From: an uncultured Pseudomonadales bacterium
GTDB lineage: Bacteria; Pseudomonadota; Gammaproteobacteria; Pseudomonadales; Pseudohongiellaceae
Direction of reading: 5' to 3'
DNA: 64,000 bases
Assembly (NCBI GenBank): GCA_943842505.1
Contig: CALTDI010000010.1
Location: forward strand, 62,001-126,000
The notes beneath the pieces were generated by a model that worked only from the letters and a program-made list of their open reading frames with translations, ran no database searches and had not been told where the DNA came from. Position numbers and translations under genes: made by a program. Every line of letters starts with the position of its first letter. Position 1 is the first letter of the stretch. Positions 10,839-20,063 of this stretch are shown here, piece after piece.

Positions 10839-12416
10839 CTAGTAACTTCGCCACTGCTGTAATGTCTGGATGAGTCCCTGGGTAGAGGCATCGAGGTGGG
10901 TCGCGCCTGACTCGGAAGACATTGCGCTAAAGACCTGTGTTGAGAGTTTTTTCCCCAGTTCCACGCCCCACTGGTCGAAGGCGTTAATATTCCATAGCAC
11001 ACTCAGGGTATATACTTTGTGCTCATACAGCGCGAGTAGCATGCCGAGATTGTGTGGGTTTAATTGCTCTAACAGCAGCGTGTTACTCGGCTTGTTGCCC
11101 GCGACTAGCTTATGCGGGGAGTCGGTATCCTGCTTTCCTTCCATCAACGCGAGGCTCTGGCTAAGGCAGTTGGCGAGCAAGTGCTGGTGCGCATCGCTGT
11201 CTTCGGGTGCATCGCTTCTGGCGGCGGCAATGAAATCAACAGGAATGAATTCGGTGCCCTGGTGCAGTAGTTGGAAGTAGGAGTGCTGTCCGTTGGTACC
11301 AGCGCTTCCCCAGATGATATCGCCGGTATTGTAGTTCACCGGCTTGCCCTGCAGATCTACACTCTTGCCAAGACTCTCCATGCACAGCTGCTGCAGGAAA
11401 GAGGGGAGTAGATTGAGGCGTTGACTGTAAGGCACTATGGCGGTGCTGTGAGCGTCGAAGAATTCTCTATACCAGAAATTAATCAGGGCAGTAATGACGG
11501 GGATATTCCGCTCGAGCGGAGCCGTTCTGAAATGCTCGTCCATGGCATGAGCACCGGCAAGGAGTTGTCTGAATCCGTCCATGCCCAGTGCCAGCGCGAT
11601 GGGTAGCCCTATCGCCGACCACAACGAAAAGCGGCCTCCGACCCAGTCCCACAGCGGGTAAAGGTTCTGCTGCTCTATCCCGAACTCTGTCGCCGCTTTC
11701 AGGTTCGTCGTTATCGCCACAAAATGTTTGCTCGTAGCCTGCGTATCCGCGAACTGGAGTAGCCATTCTCTCGCCGCCTCTGCGTTCTTCAGGGTCTCAA
11801 GCGTCGAAAAAGACTTGGAGGCAATGACGAAGAGCGTGGTCTCTGGCCGCAGATTCTTAAGTGTGTTTTGGAGATGGGAGGGGTCGACGTTCGATACGAA
11901 ATGCACGTTCAGCTTAGTGCTCGCGAATGGACTGAGCGCGTCACAGACCATCGCTGGGCCAAGATCGGAGCCGCCTATGCCCAGGTTGACGACATCCGAG
12001 ATGGTGTCGCCAGCATAACCCAGCCACGTTCCGCCGTGCACATCGACTACTAGCCGCTGGATACGGTCGAGGGTCTCAGAGACCTCCGGATGGCTCGATG
12101 CGCCTGATGGGTCGCGCAGCGCGACGTGAAGAGCGGCCCGGTGCTCAGTCGTGTTTACCTTCTCACCACTGAACATCGAATCGATAGCCTTGGTGAGTTG
12201 CCTCTGCTCAGCCAGATCGAGTAAGAGTCGAATAGTTTCGCTATTTAAGAAGTTCTTTGAATAATCGAGCAGAAGACCTTCGTGGGAGAGTGAATGCTCC
12301 CGAAACCGGTCGTTGCCGGCATTGAATAGATCGCGTAGACGAAAGCCTGTGCCTTTGAAATCTTCGCTGTGTTTCTCTAAAGCCTTCCAGGCAGCGCTAT
12401 CGTTCGAGCCATCCAT
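10839..12416 (-). CDS. pgi: Glucose-6-phosphate isomerase
   Basis: DVVNLGIGGSDLGPAMV; PLWDWVGGRFSLWSAIGLPIAL; start set at MDGSNDSAAWKALEKH (12416). Confidence 0.96.
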   Translation of the reverse strand: MDGSNDSAAWKALEKHSEDFKGTGFRLRDLFNAGNDRFREHSLSHEGLLLDYSKNFLNSETIRLLLDLAEQRQLTKAIDSMFSGEKVNTTEHRAALHVALRDPSGASSHPEVSETLDRIQRLVVDVHGGTWLGYAGDTISDVVNLGIGGSDLGPAMVCDALSPFASTKLNVHFVSNVDPSHLQNTLKNLRPETTLFVIASKSFSTLETLKNAEAAREWLLQFADTQATSKHFVAITTNLKAATEFGIEQQNLYPLWDWVGGRFSLWSAIGLPIALALGMDGFRQLLAGAHAMDEHFRTAPLERNIPVITALINFWYREFFDAHSTAIVPYSQRLNLLPSFLQQLCMESLGKSVDLQGKPVNYNTGDIIWGSAGTNGQHSYFQLLHQGTEFIPVDFIAAARSDAPEDSDAHQHLLANCLSQSLALMEGKQDTDSPHKLVAGNKPSNTLLLEQLNPHNLGMLLALYEHKVYTLSVLWNINAFDQWGVELGKKLSTQVFSAMSSESGATHLDASTQGLIQTLQQWRSY

Positions 12417-12423
12417 GGGGTGT

Positions 12424-13287
12424 TTACTCTTGTGCTGTCTGATAATTCTGCGGGCTAGGTGATTTGGGCTTTCTGAATAGGGCCATAACGCCATCTTTCT
12501 TGGCAATATTATAGATATCAACGAAGGGTCGGTAATGTTGAATAATAATATTATTGCTGTACTCGGCCTCGCCGAAATTGTCAGGAATACCTTCCTTCGG
12601 GTAGTAGGCCGTGCCGAACATATAGTCCATGAAATTAAGTTCGCCGGAGAAATTCTTATCGATCGCTTCCGGATGGTTAGAATGATGCCAGCGATGAAAC
12701 TTGGGGTTGCTCAGGATGTAGCCAAGCCAATGGGCGTCTTTGATGTTGCCATGGCCATATCGGCCCCAGAAGTCTCGAAATGAGATGTATAGAAAGATCA
12801 ATGCAGGATCTGGTTGAAAATACGTGACCAGCATCAAATAGGGAGCAGCGAAGAGGGCCTTATCAATGACATGGAAGCGGCTCGTTGAAACAGAGTCCAG
12901 GGTTACTGAGCTGTGATGGACACGATGAAACTGCCAGAGCAGCGGGATCTTATGTGAGTAATAATGCGCCACATAAAAAGTGATGTGCCCCATGAGCAAG
13001 AGGGCGAAAAAGCTCCACCCCCAATGCGCATCAGCTAGCGCTCCCTGCAGGTAGGCGCCTTGTCCTGCATGCTGCTGTGCATAGGTAACGAGCCAGGCGA
13101 CGAAGGCTGCATTGATCATGCTGTGTAAATGGAGGCGGTGATAGGTGTGTAGCAGATCGTTGATCATGCCCGGCCGAATAAAGGGCTGCTTATTCAGAGG
13201 CAGCAGACGCTCGACGATCGGGATTATCCAGATCCAGCCGTAGAGCGAGAGCATTTGTAGCCATTCTTGAATTACCGGTGTCAACAT
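12424..13287 (-). CDS. Sterol desaturase / fatty acid hydroxylase family membrane protein
   Basis: Histidine boxes HYYSHKIPLLWQFHRVHHS and HRWHHSNHPEAIDKN; multiple TM segments. Confidence 0.88.
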   Translation of the reverse strand: MLTPVIQEWLQMLSLYGWIWIIPIVERLLPLNKQPFIRPGMINDLLHTYHRLHLHSMINAAFVAWLVTYAQQHAGQGAYLQGALADAHWGWSFFALLLMGHITFYVAHYYSHKIPLLWQFHRVHHSSVTLDSVSTSRFHVIDKALFAAPYLMLVTYFQPDPALIFLYISFRDFWGRYGHGNIKDAHWLGYILSNPKFHRWHHSNHPEAIDKNFSGELNFMDYMFGTAYYPKEGIPDNFGEAEYSNNIIIQHYRPFVDIYNIAKKDGVMALFRKPKSPSPQNYQTAQE

Positions 13288-13463
13288 GCTGATTCTAACT
13301 TATCTATAGGTTGCTATTTAGGCTGCCTGTCGCTGCCCGGCGATAAGCAACAAATACGGGTTAAATGGGCGATAATGTCTACTAAACTGTGCGCATACTT
13401 TAGCAAATATCGTGCTAAGTTAGTATGCTTCATTTCCTCTTGTTCGGGCCGATTGCTAGCTGT

Positions 13464-14591
13464 ATGAAGAGCACTAATTTTGGATACATTCCTGCACTCG
13501 ATCATCTTCGAGGCTTCGCCGCAGTGCTTGTGCTGTTCTTTCACAGCTCGCACCTCGTCTCCCACAAGCTCATCTATGCAGCACCCTACGATCCCGCGAA
13601 TTGGGTCGTAGCAGGAAACCCATTCACGGCACTCATTATCGAGGGGCACACGGCGGTTTCTCTCTTCTTCCTGCTCAGTGGCTTTGTCTTTACCGTGGGT
13701 TCGTTGCACAAGAAGTTGAGCTATGTAGGCTTCTATCGGAATCGACTGCTTCGAACCTATCCTCTGTTTCTCTTCTTCCTGATTCTCGGCATAGCTTTCA
13801 ATACAGAGAACTTCAGCCTTCTCGGTCTATTGCAGTCTGTCTTCTTCATGGCGAATAGCGATACCGCCATCAATGGCGGTGCGTTTACCTTTGTTTTCTG
13901 GTCTATAGCCGTGGAGTGGCATTTCTATCTGTTGTTTCCATTGCTGTTAATTTCTGTGCAGAAATGGGGTTGGAAGGTTTTGGTTGCGATAATACTCGCC
14001 TTGCTGATCCTGCGGACGGGAGCCTTTATTCTAGGCGCCGACATGCGCGTGCTGAGTTACTGGACTATCGTAGGTCGCCTCGATCAGTTCTTGGTGGGCA
14101 TGCTGGCGGGTATCTACTACCGGAACTACTTTGTGGCAGGGAAGCAGCTGGACTATGTGGCGGTCGCGGGGACCGGTCTGGTGCTAATGCTACTCTTCGG
14201 ATTCAATCAGCTTGGGGGTGGTGGGGCGAATAACCATCTCTGGATCTTCTGGCCAACGCTGGAAGCAGTCGCCTGGGCAGTCTTTCTGATGGGGTATCTT
14301 TCCATCGCAAGGCATTTTCATCGCCTCATAGGTCGAATATTGGTGGCAGTTGGCACTATCAGCTACTCCATCTACATGGGCCACTATGTGGTGCTGGATT
14401 ACTTCCTGCGCCACGACTGGGATAGTCTGCTGCGTCTGAGTGACCCGGTGGCTAGGGCGATTCTCAATACCTTCGTGTTGATGCTGCCCCTGGTTTTGCT
14501 GCTGGCTACGGTCACCTATTTCTGTGTGGAACGGCCTTTCCTGCTGCGGCGCCGCAAGTATATGCAGCCTGCCCAGCCCTCTGCTCAGTGA
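13464..14591 (+). CDS. Acyltransferase family 3 (OafA/YrhL-like) membrane protein
   Basis: YIPALDHLRGFAAVLVLFFHSSHL...; FLLSGFVFTVG; FYRNRLLRTYPLFL; many TM segments. ORF opens at 13425. Confidence 0.88.
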   Translation: MKSTNFGYIPALDHLRGFAAVLVLFFHSSHLVSHKLIYAAPYDPANWVVAGNPFTALIIEGHTAVSLFFLLSGFVFTVGSLHKKLSYVGFYRNRLLRTYPLFLFFLILGIAFNTENFSLLGLLQSVFFMANSDTAINGGAFTFVFWSIAVEWHFYLLFPLLLISVQKWGWKVLVAIILALLILRTGAFILGADMRVLSYWTIVGRLDQFLVGMLAGIYYRNYFVAGKQLDYVAVAGTGLVLMLLFGFNQLGGGGANNHLWIFWPTLEAVAWAVFLMGYLSIARHFHRLIGRILVAVGTISYSIYMGHYVVLDYFLRHDWDSLLRLSDPVARAILNTFVLMLPLVLLLATVTYFCVERPFLLRRRKYMQPAQPSAQ

Positions 14592-14616
14592 GCGCAAATA
14601 TTGGCAAACTGAACTA

Positions 14617-14645
14617 TTGAAGCGGGCGCATTTTTTATGTAGTAT
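14617..14645 (+). promoter_or_regulatory. Predicted sigma70 promoter of the tRNA-Thr transcript
   Basis: TTGAAG (14617-14622), 17-nt spacer, TAGTAT (14640-14645), then a GC-rich discriminator GCGCC typical of stable-RNA promoters. Confidence 0.65.
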
Positions 14646-14772
14646 GCGCCACCTGATTGGAGTTGTCGCAATCAGAGCGAATTCGCAGTAGCGAAATCGC
14701 AAATTCGGATGTAAGTCGAAGGCATTCAATTGCGTGGATCGACATCCGGAACTTTGATAAAGTTTGAAATAT

Positions 14773-14850
14773 GCCGCTATAGCTCAGCCGTGGTAGAGCA
14801 GCTGACTTGTAATCAGCAGGTCCCGAGTTCGACTCTTGGTGGCGGCACCA
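14773..14850 (+). tRNA. tRNA-Thr (anticodon TGT)
   Basis: GCCGCTA TA GCTC AGCCGTGGTA GAGC A GCTGA CTTGTAA TCAGC AGGTC CCGAG TTCGACT CTTGG TGGCGGC A CCA; cloverleaf folds by eye; CCA encoded. Confidence 0.96.
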
Positions 14851-15153
14851 ACTTTACCCCGCGTAAAAGCAATTCCGTAAAAGCAATTCAACTTCGGTGT
14901 ACTTCTTTCTGGACCAGCAGGTCCACTCTCTCGAAGTTAGCGACTCTTGGTGGCGGCACCAACTTTACCCCGCGTAAAAGCAATTCAACTTCGGTGTACT
15001 TCTTTCTGGATCAGCAGGTCCACTCTCTAGAAGTTGCGACTTTTAGTGGCGGCACTAACTTTCCCCCGCGTAAAAGCAATTCAACTTCGGTGTACTTCTT
15101 GCTGGATCAGCAGGTCCACTCTCTAGAAGTTGCGACTTTTGGTGGCGGCACCA
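14851..15153 (+). repeat. Three tandem repeats (111, 96 and 96 bp), each ending in a copy of the tRNA-Thr 3' end
   Basis: Units 14851-14961, 14962-15057, 15058-15153; each has actttaccccgcgtaaaagcaattcaacttcggtgtacttcttnctgga[c/t]cagcaggtccactctct[a/c]gaagtt..cgact[c/t]ttggtggcggcac[c/t]a. Confidence 0.95.
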
Positions 15154-15327
15154 ACTTCTCTCCCCGCTTGTACTAGCTATTCCAGCCAATGGCACCACTT
15201 TCGTGCAACGTAGTTCTTCACAATAATCCATTTCTATGCAGTTCGGTCCAGCTCCATTCGCAGCAATCTTGTAGTCCCTCACTGATTCACTTATTCTTCG
15301 TGGCTCAATTCATTTTTATAGAGCGTA

Positions 15328-16392
15328 GTGATAAATCCGATGTTAGACGAGAAGCAAATAGTTGAATTAGTTGCCGAACATGGCAGCACCGTTAATGAAG
15401 GCCGTCCCATTCAGCAGTTAATCGATGACGGGGAATTACCTCGTCTGAGTGGGGCCACCGTATTAGAAGGCAAAGTGTCAGATTCTGTGTTCGCAGAGGA
15501 TCTTGTGACTGCGGCGGGCGTGCCTCTGCGCTTAATGTTCCGCAATAATCGAATCTCGACACATGACGTGAACCGGGGTGCGATTCCTTTCAAGGATCAG
15601 GTGCTAGCCTTTAATCATGATCACATGCTTCGCCTCGTGGTGGATGTGCTGGGCTCCTCGCAGTTTGAAGTAGAGGGTCTGCTGCCGAGTTCCACGGTGA
15701 TACCAGCGGAGAACCTCGATCTGGTAAGTCTGGAGAATGTGTTGCGTCTGTTTATGGCGGAGAGCTCGACCTCAACATCGCTCTACCAACATTGGCTTGC
15801 TGCCAAGGACGCAGGGGAGGGCGTATTGCACTATGCCGGTCACGAGATGGCCATCGCCGAATTAGTGCCGAACGGTATTCTGCCCTATGTGATGGATACG
15901 CCTAGCACCAAGGATAAGGTCGACAAGACAACCGACGCGCAGTCGCTAATCGACAGCGGCGTCTGTACGCAGGCTCAATACAACCAAATCAGAAACTCGT
16001 CTTTAATGGCCTTCGGTATGATCTCTCAGTATCTGTCCGAGCGCGGCATGGTGTTGGTAGATACCAAGACCGAGCACGGCATTAACAGCGCAGGCAAGAT
16101 CGTGGCGGCAGACGAGCTCTATACCATGGATTCCTCGCGCTTCTGGCGTTTGGATGACAAGGGCGATGTCCTGCACAGAGATGGCAAGCCGGTTTCATTC
16201 TCCAAAGAATTTGCCCGCGGTATGGTGAAGGAGAAGGATCAGCAATTCTCCGACGAACAGGCTGATGCAATCGCGGTACGTTATATTCTCGGTCTTCAGC
16301 ACCTAACCGGTGTAGAGTTCACTCCAGATCTGCGGCCTCGAGATCAACGACTCATCGAATCGGTTGATTTAATATTGGACGCGCTTCTTTAG
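15328..16392 (+). CDS. purC: Phosphoribosylaminoimidazole-succinocarboxamide synthase (long form)
   Basis: LEGKVSDSVFAED; MVLVDTKTEHGINSAGKIVAADELYTMDSSRFWRLD (SAICAR synthetase signature). ATG at 15340 is an alternative start. Confidence 0.85.
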   Translation: MINPMLDEKQIVELVAEHGSTVNEGRPIQQLIDDGELPRLSGATVLEGKVSDSVFAEDLVTAAGVPLRLMFRNNRISTHDVNRGAIPFKDQVLAFNHDHMLRLVVDVLGSSQFEVEGLLPSSTVIPAENLDLVSLENVLRLFMAESSTSTSLYQHWLAAKDAGEGVLHYAGHEMAIAELVPNGILPYVMDTPSTKDKVDKTTDAQSLIDSGVCTQAQYNQIRNSSLMAFGMISQYLSERGMVLVDTKTEHGINSAGKIVAADELYTMDSSRFWRLDDKGDVLHRDGKPVSFSKEFARGMVKEKDQQFSDEQADAIAVRYILGLQHLTGVEFTPDLRPRDQRLIESVDLILDALL

Positions 16393-16430
16393 AGTCGGAG
16401 TGCTTATCTATAGCAAAGAGGCCTACTAAG

Positions 16431-18809
16431 ATGACCCAAGCGCTACGACGCAGCTTTCTCGCAATGCTTTTCCTTGTTGTTGTTCAAGCCTGTGGCCCTA
16501 GCGCAACAAGTGGGCCAGGTGGCTCAGTCCCCGCGGCAGAGCAGGTAGAAGAAGCAGAGGCGATAACGGTCGCCGATTACGAGCGGGCGCAGAGTTTTCT
16601 GGGCGTTAACACGGCGGACCTGGTCAGCGGCAATATTCTCGCTCAATACTGGCAGGGCTCCGATCGCTTGATCTACAGGCGCTCGACTGGGAGCGGTTCT
16701 GAAACTGTGTTGGCGGATGTGCAGACAGGACAGAAATCACCCCTGTTCGATAGCGCCAGGCTGGCCTCTGCCCTTGCAGACTATGCAGATGAGGTTGACG
16801 CAGACGACTTGAATCTGTCGCGCATCAAACTGTCAGAGTCTTCAGGTCAACTCGACTTTGATTACGATGGGCGCAGCTACACAGTAGAACTTGATAGCTA
16901 TACGCTGAGCCAGCTAGCCCAGACCCCTGCTAACGAATATCTTTCTCCCGATAGAGGCAAGGCGGCCTTTATCGATGAGCACAATCTATGGGTTCGAGAT
17001 ACGGCGAGTAATGCGCTGACACAGCTAACCTTCGATGGCGAGCAAGACTATGGCTATGCAACCAATAACGCAGGTTGGCTGCGAGATGATGGCCCGGTTC
17101 TTCTCTGGTCGCCAGATTCAAGCAAGATCGCCACCTTCCGTCACGATGGCAGAAATGTCAAACAGATGTATCTTTGGTCCACCCAGGTCGGCCATGGCGA
17201 ACTAGATGCCTGGAAGTATCCCCTGCCTGGAGATGATTATATCTTCATGATCGAGAGAATCGTGATTCATCTTGAGCAGGAGCCGCGAATCGTAAGGTTA
17301 AATATGCCACCCGACCCCCATCGTTCTACTACCAGCGATCATATTGCTGGCAGAGGCGGTGTGTTCCTGGATGTTGAGTGGAGTGAGGACGGCGAGACGC
17401 TGTCGTTTGTCTCCTCATCGCGGGATCACAAGATAGCGCAGCTGCAGATTGCAGATCCTCAGACGGGTGCTGTGCGTGCTGTTCATCGAGAGGAGGTCGC
17501 AACCTATTATGAATCGGGATACAACAGCGAAAATTGGCGCGTATTTCCCCAGCGAAACGAATTCATCTGGTTCTCCGAGCAGGACAATTGGGGTCATCTC
17601 TATCTCCACGATCTACAGACAGGCGCGTTGAAGAGTCGCATCACCGAAGGTAACTGGGCGGTGCTGCAGATACAGCAGATCGATCTGGATAATGAGCAGA
17701 TCTACTTCCTCGGCTCGAATCGGGAGAGTGGCGATCCGTATTTTCAATATCTCTATCGCGTCAACTTCGATGGCTCGCAGCTGGTGAACCTGACACCCGA
17801 GATTGCACATCATCAGATCGGCTGGTCCGATTCGGCGGAGTATTTCAGTGATGTGTTCTCAACGCCTACTACGCCCGCCGTCGCAGTTGTGCGTAACACG
17901 TCCGGCGAGCTGCAGATGGCGCTTGAAGAGACAGACATTAGCGCCCTTGTGGCAGGTGGCTGGGTGGCGCCGGAGCCCTTCGTCGTGAAAGCCAGAGATC
18001 AGATCACCGATATCTATGGCCTGCTGTACAAGCCTTCCAACTTCGACGAGACGAAGTCCTATCCAGTGCTGAACTATCTATATCCCGGGCCGCAAAGCGG
18101 TAGCGTGGGTACACGATCGTTTCGTGCCTCGCGCGGTGACAAGCAGTCTCTGGCCGAGCTTGGATTCATCGTTGTGGAGTTGGATGCTATGGGTACGCCT
18201 GGGCGATCGAAGTCCTTCCACGACGCCTACTATGGAAATATGGGCGATAGTGGCTTGCCTGATCAGGTCGAAGGCATTCGACAGCTAGGGGCTGAGAACC
18301 CCTGGATGGATCTCGATCGAGTCGGCATCTGGGGGCATTCTGGCGGCGGCTTTGCCTCGACGGCGGGAATTCTTCGCTATCCTGATTTTTATAAGGTTGC
18401 GGTGTCGGGTGCGGGCAATCACGACAATCGCAACTATGAGGATGACTGGGGTGAGAAGTGGCAAGGCCTGTTGCAGACGTTCCCGGAGAACAGCACAACC
18501 GATGGCGAGCCTGTGGTTACGACGAACTATGACAATCAGGCTAATCAACTGCTGGCGGCGAACCTTCAAGGCAAGTTACTGCTAGCCCATGGCATGCTCG
18601 ATACCAATGTGCATCCATCGAGTACCCTGCTGGTGGTCGATGCATTGATCGATGCCGATAAAGACTTCGATCTGGTAGTGCTGCCCAACGCCGGTCATGG
18701 CTTCGGCAATAGGCGCTATTTTATGAAGCGCCGTTGGGACTATTTTGTGGAGCATCTACGGGGCTTGCAGCCTCCATCTGAATTCGTCTTTGCCGATAAT
18801 ATTCGATAG
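16431..18809 (+). CDS. S9 family prolyl oligopeptidase / dipeptidyl peptidase IV-like lipoprotein
   Basis: Lipobox-like VVVQACG; beta-propeller-type N-terminus; GIWGHSGGGFAS nucleophile; LLLAHGMLDTNVHPSST; GHGFGNRRYFMKRRWDYFVEHL. Confidence 0.9.
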   Translation: MTQALRRSFLAMLFLVVVQACGPSATSGPGGSVPAAEQVEEAEAITVADYERAQSFLGVNTADLVSGNILAQYWQGSDRLIYRRSTGSGSETVLADVQTGQKSPLFDSARLASALADYADEVDADDLNLSRIKLSESSGQLDFDYDGRSYTVELDSYTLSQLAQTPANEYLSPDRGKAAFIDEHNLWVRDTASNALTQLTFDGEQDYGYATNNAGWLRDDGPVLLWSPDSSKIATFRHDGRNVKQMYLWSTQVGHGELDAWKYPLPGDDYIFMIERIVIHLEQEPRIVRLNMPPDPHRSTTSDHIAGRGGVFLDVEWSEDGETLSFVSSSRDHKIAQLQIADPQTGAVRAVHREEVATYYESGYNSENWRVFPQRNEFIWFSEQDNWGHLYLHDLQTGALKSRITEGNWAVLQIQQIDLDNEQIYFLGSNRESGDPYFQYLYRVNFDGSQLVNLTPEIAHHQIGWSDSAEYFSDVFSTPTTPAVAVVRNTSGELQMALEETDISALVAGGWVAPEPFVVKARDQITDIYGLLYKPSNFDETKSYPVLNYLYPGPQSGSVGTRSFRASRGDKQSLAELGFIVVELDAMGTPGRSKSFHDAYYGNMGDSGLPDQVEGIRQLGAENPWMDLDRVGIWGHSGGGFASTAGILRYPDFYKVAVSGAGNHDNRNYEDDWGEKWQGLLQTFPENSTTDGEPVVTTNYDNQANQLLAANLQGKLLLAHGMLDTNVHPSSTLLVVDALIDADKDFDLVVLPNAGHGFGNRRYFMKRRWDYFVEHLRGLQPPSEFVFADNIR

Positions 18810-18924
18810 CTTTGCCGATTCCGGCAGTGATTTCAGTGCCGTGTCGCTTGCAAGTGCGTGGAAGGCTGCTTTAAGCTAGTTTCACAGGGCTTAGGCCCAG
18901 CTCACTCTACCTGAGGATATTTCC

Positions 18925-19914
18925 ATGAGAACCGTCTACCGCAGCAGCGCGCTGACCAGCCTGATAATTGCAGCGTTAGCTGTGCCGGCTGCCTTTGCCG
19001 CAGAGAACTATGCCCCGCCCAAGACAGCCTTCGGCGTGCCGGATGTGCAGGGTGTCTGGAACTACAAGACTCGAACCGGTCTTGAGCGTGCCGACATTTA
19101 TGAGGGTGAATTGGAAGTAGACGAGGCGACCATGTTAGAGAAGATGGTTTCTACTCCTGATTTTATTGCGTTTCTGGAAGCAACCGGTGCGGAAGCGCCT
19201 GGGCCTGAAAATGTTGGTGGCTATAATGGGTTCTGGATTACTCCGGGCGATGCACTGGCGCAGATGAATGGTAAGTATCGAACCTCGCTCATCGTCGATC
19301 CGCCCGACGGCAAGATTCCCTGGCGTGAAGAGGGGCAAGCGGTGCGGCAATCGCAACGCGAAGAACTTCCCATGGGCATGGCCGAGAGTGATGGACCCGA
19401 AGGCAGAACACTATCGGACCGTTGTCTGGTTAGCTTCGCCTCAACGGCGCCATTCATGAGCAGCCTGTACAACAATCATATGCAGATTGTGCAGTCGCCC
19501 ACCCATGTAGTGCTTCTTGCAGAGATGGTTCACAACGCGCGCATCGTAGCGATCGATCAGGAGTTTCGAGACCTGCCCTATGACAAATGGTTAGGTGACT
19601 CCATCGGCTACTATGAGGGAGATACCCTCATTGTGCAGACCAAGAATTTCAATCCCTGGCAGGTCGCTAAAGAGAGACTCGTCTCCAGCAATATTCTGTT
19701 AACGGAACGTTTTTCCCGCGTCGCCGATGACAAGCTTCATTACAGCTTCACCATCGATGACCCAGAGCTCTATACCCAGCCATGGACTGCAGAGATGCCC
19801 ATGTACACCGGCGAAGACTTGTTTGAATACGCCTGTCATGAAGGCAACTATGCAATGCGGGCGATACTCGCGGGTGCGCGTCGGCAAGAGTCCGATGCGG
19901 CGAAGGCGCAGTAG
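18925..19914 (+). CDS. Secreted protein of unknown function (paralog of 32367..33452)
   Basis: Signal peptide; FGVPDVQGVWNYKTRTGLERAD...LYNNHMQIVQSPTHVVLLAEMVHNARIV...FEYACHEGNYAMRAILAGARR. Confidence 0.85.
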   Translation: MRTVYRSSALTSLIIAALAVPAAFAAENYAPPKTAFGVPDVQGVWNYKTRTGLERADIYEGELEVDEATMLEKMVSTPDFIAFLEATGAEAPGPENVGGYNGFWITPGDALAQMNGKYRTSLIVDPPDGKIPWREEGQAVRQSQREELPMGMAESDGPEGRTLSDRCLVSFASTAPFMSSLYNNHMQIVQSPTHVVLLAEMVHNARIVAIDQEFRDLPYDKWLGDSIGYYEGDTLIVQTKNFNPWQVAKERLVSSNILLTERFSRVADDKLHYSFTIDDPELYTQPWTAEMPMYTGEDLFEYACHEGNYAMRAILAGARRQESDAAKAQ

Positions 19915-20063
19915 TTTAGCGCTCGGTGCCACGGTCGCCGATGCTGGGCGATGCGGGGTCATGACGGTGCCGAGCATTCCAACACTCATAATCATACGCA
20001 GTAGGAAATCCCTATCTCTTTGCCAGTTAGAATAGCAGTAGTGACAGCACGGGACGGTGCCCT

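Noticed and set aside
14773-15153. CRISPR interpretation of the tRNA-proximal repeats
   Set aside because: Repeats are directly adjacent 96-111-bp units without unique spacers, and no cas genes are present.
15055-15282. Minus-strand 75-aa ORF antisense to the tRNA repeats
   Set aside because: Open only because of the repeat composition; no start context or motif support.
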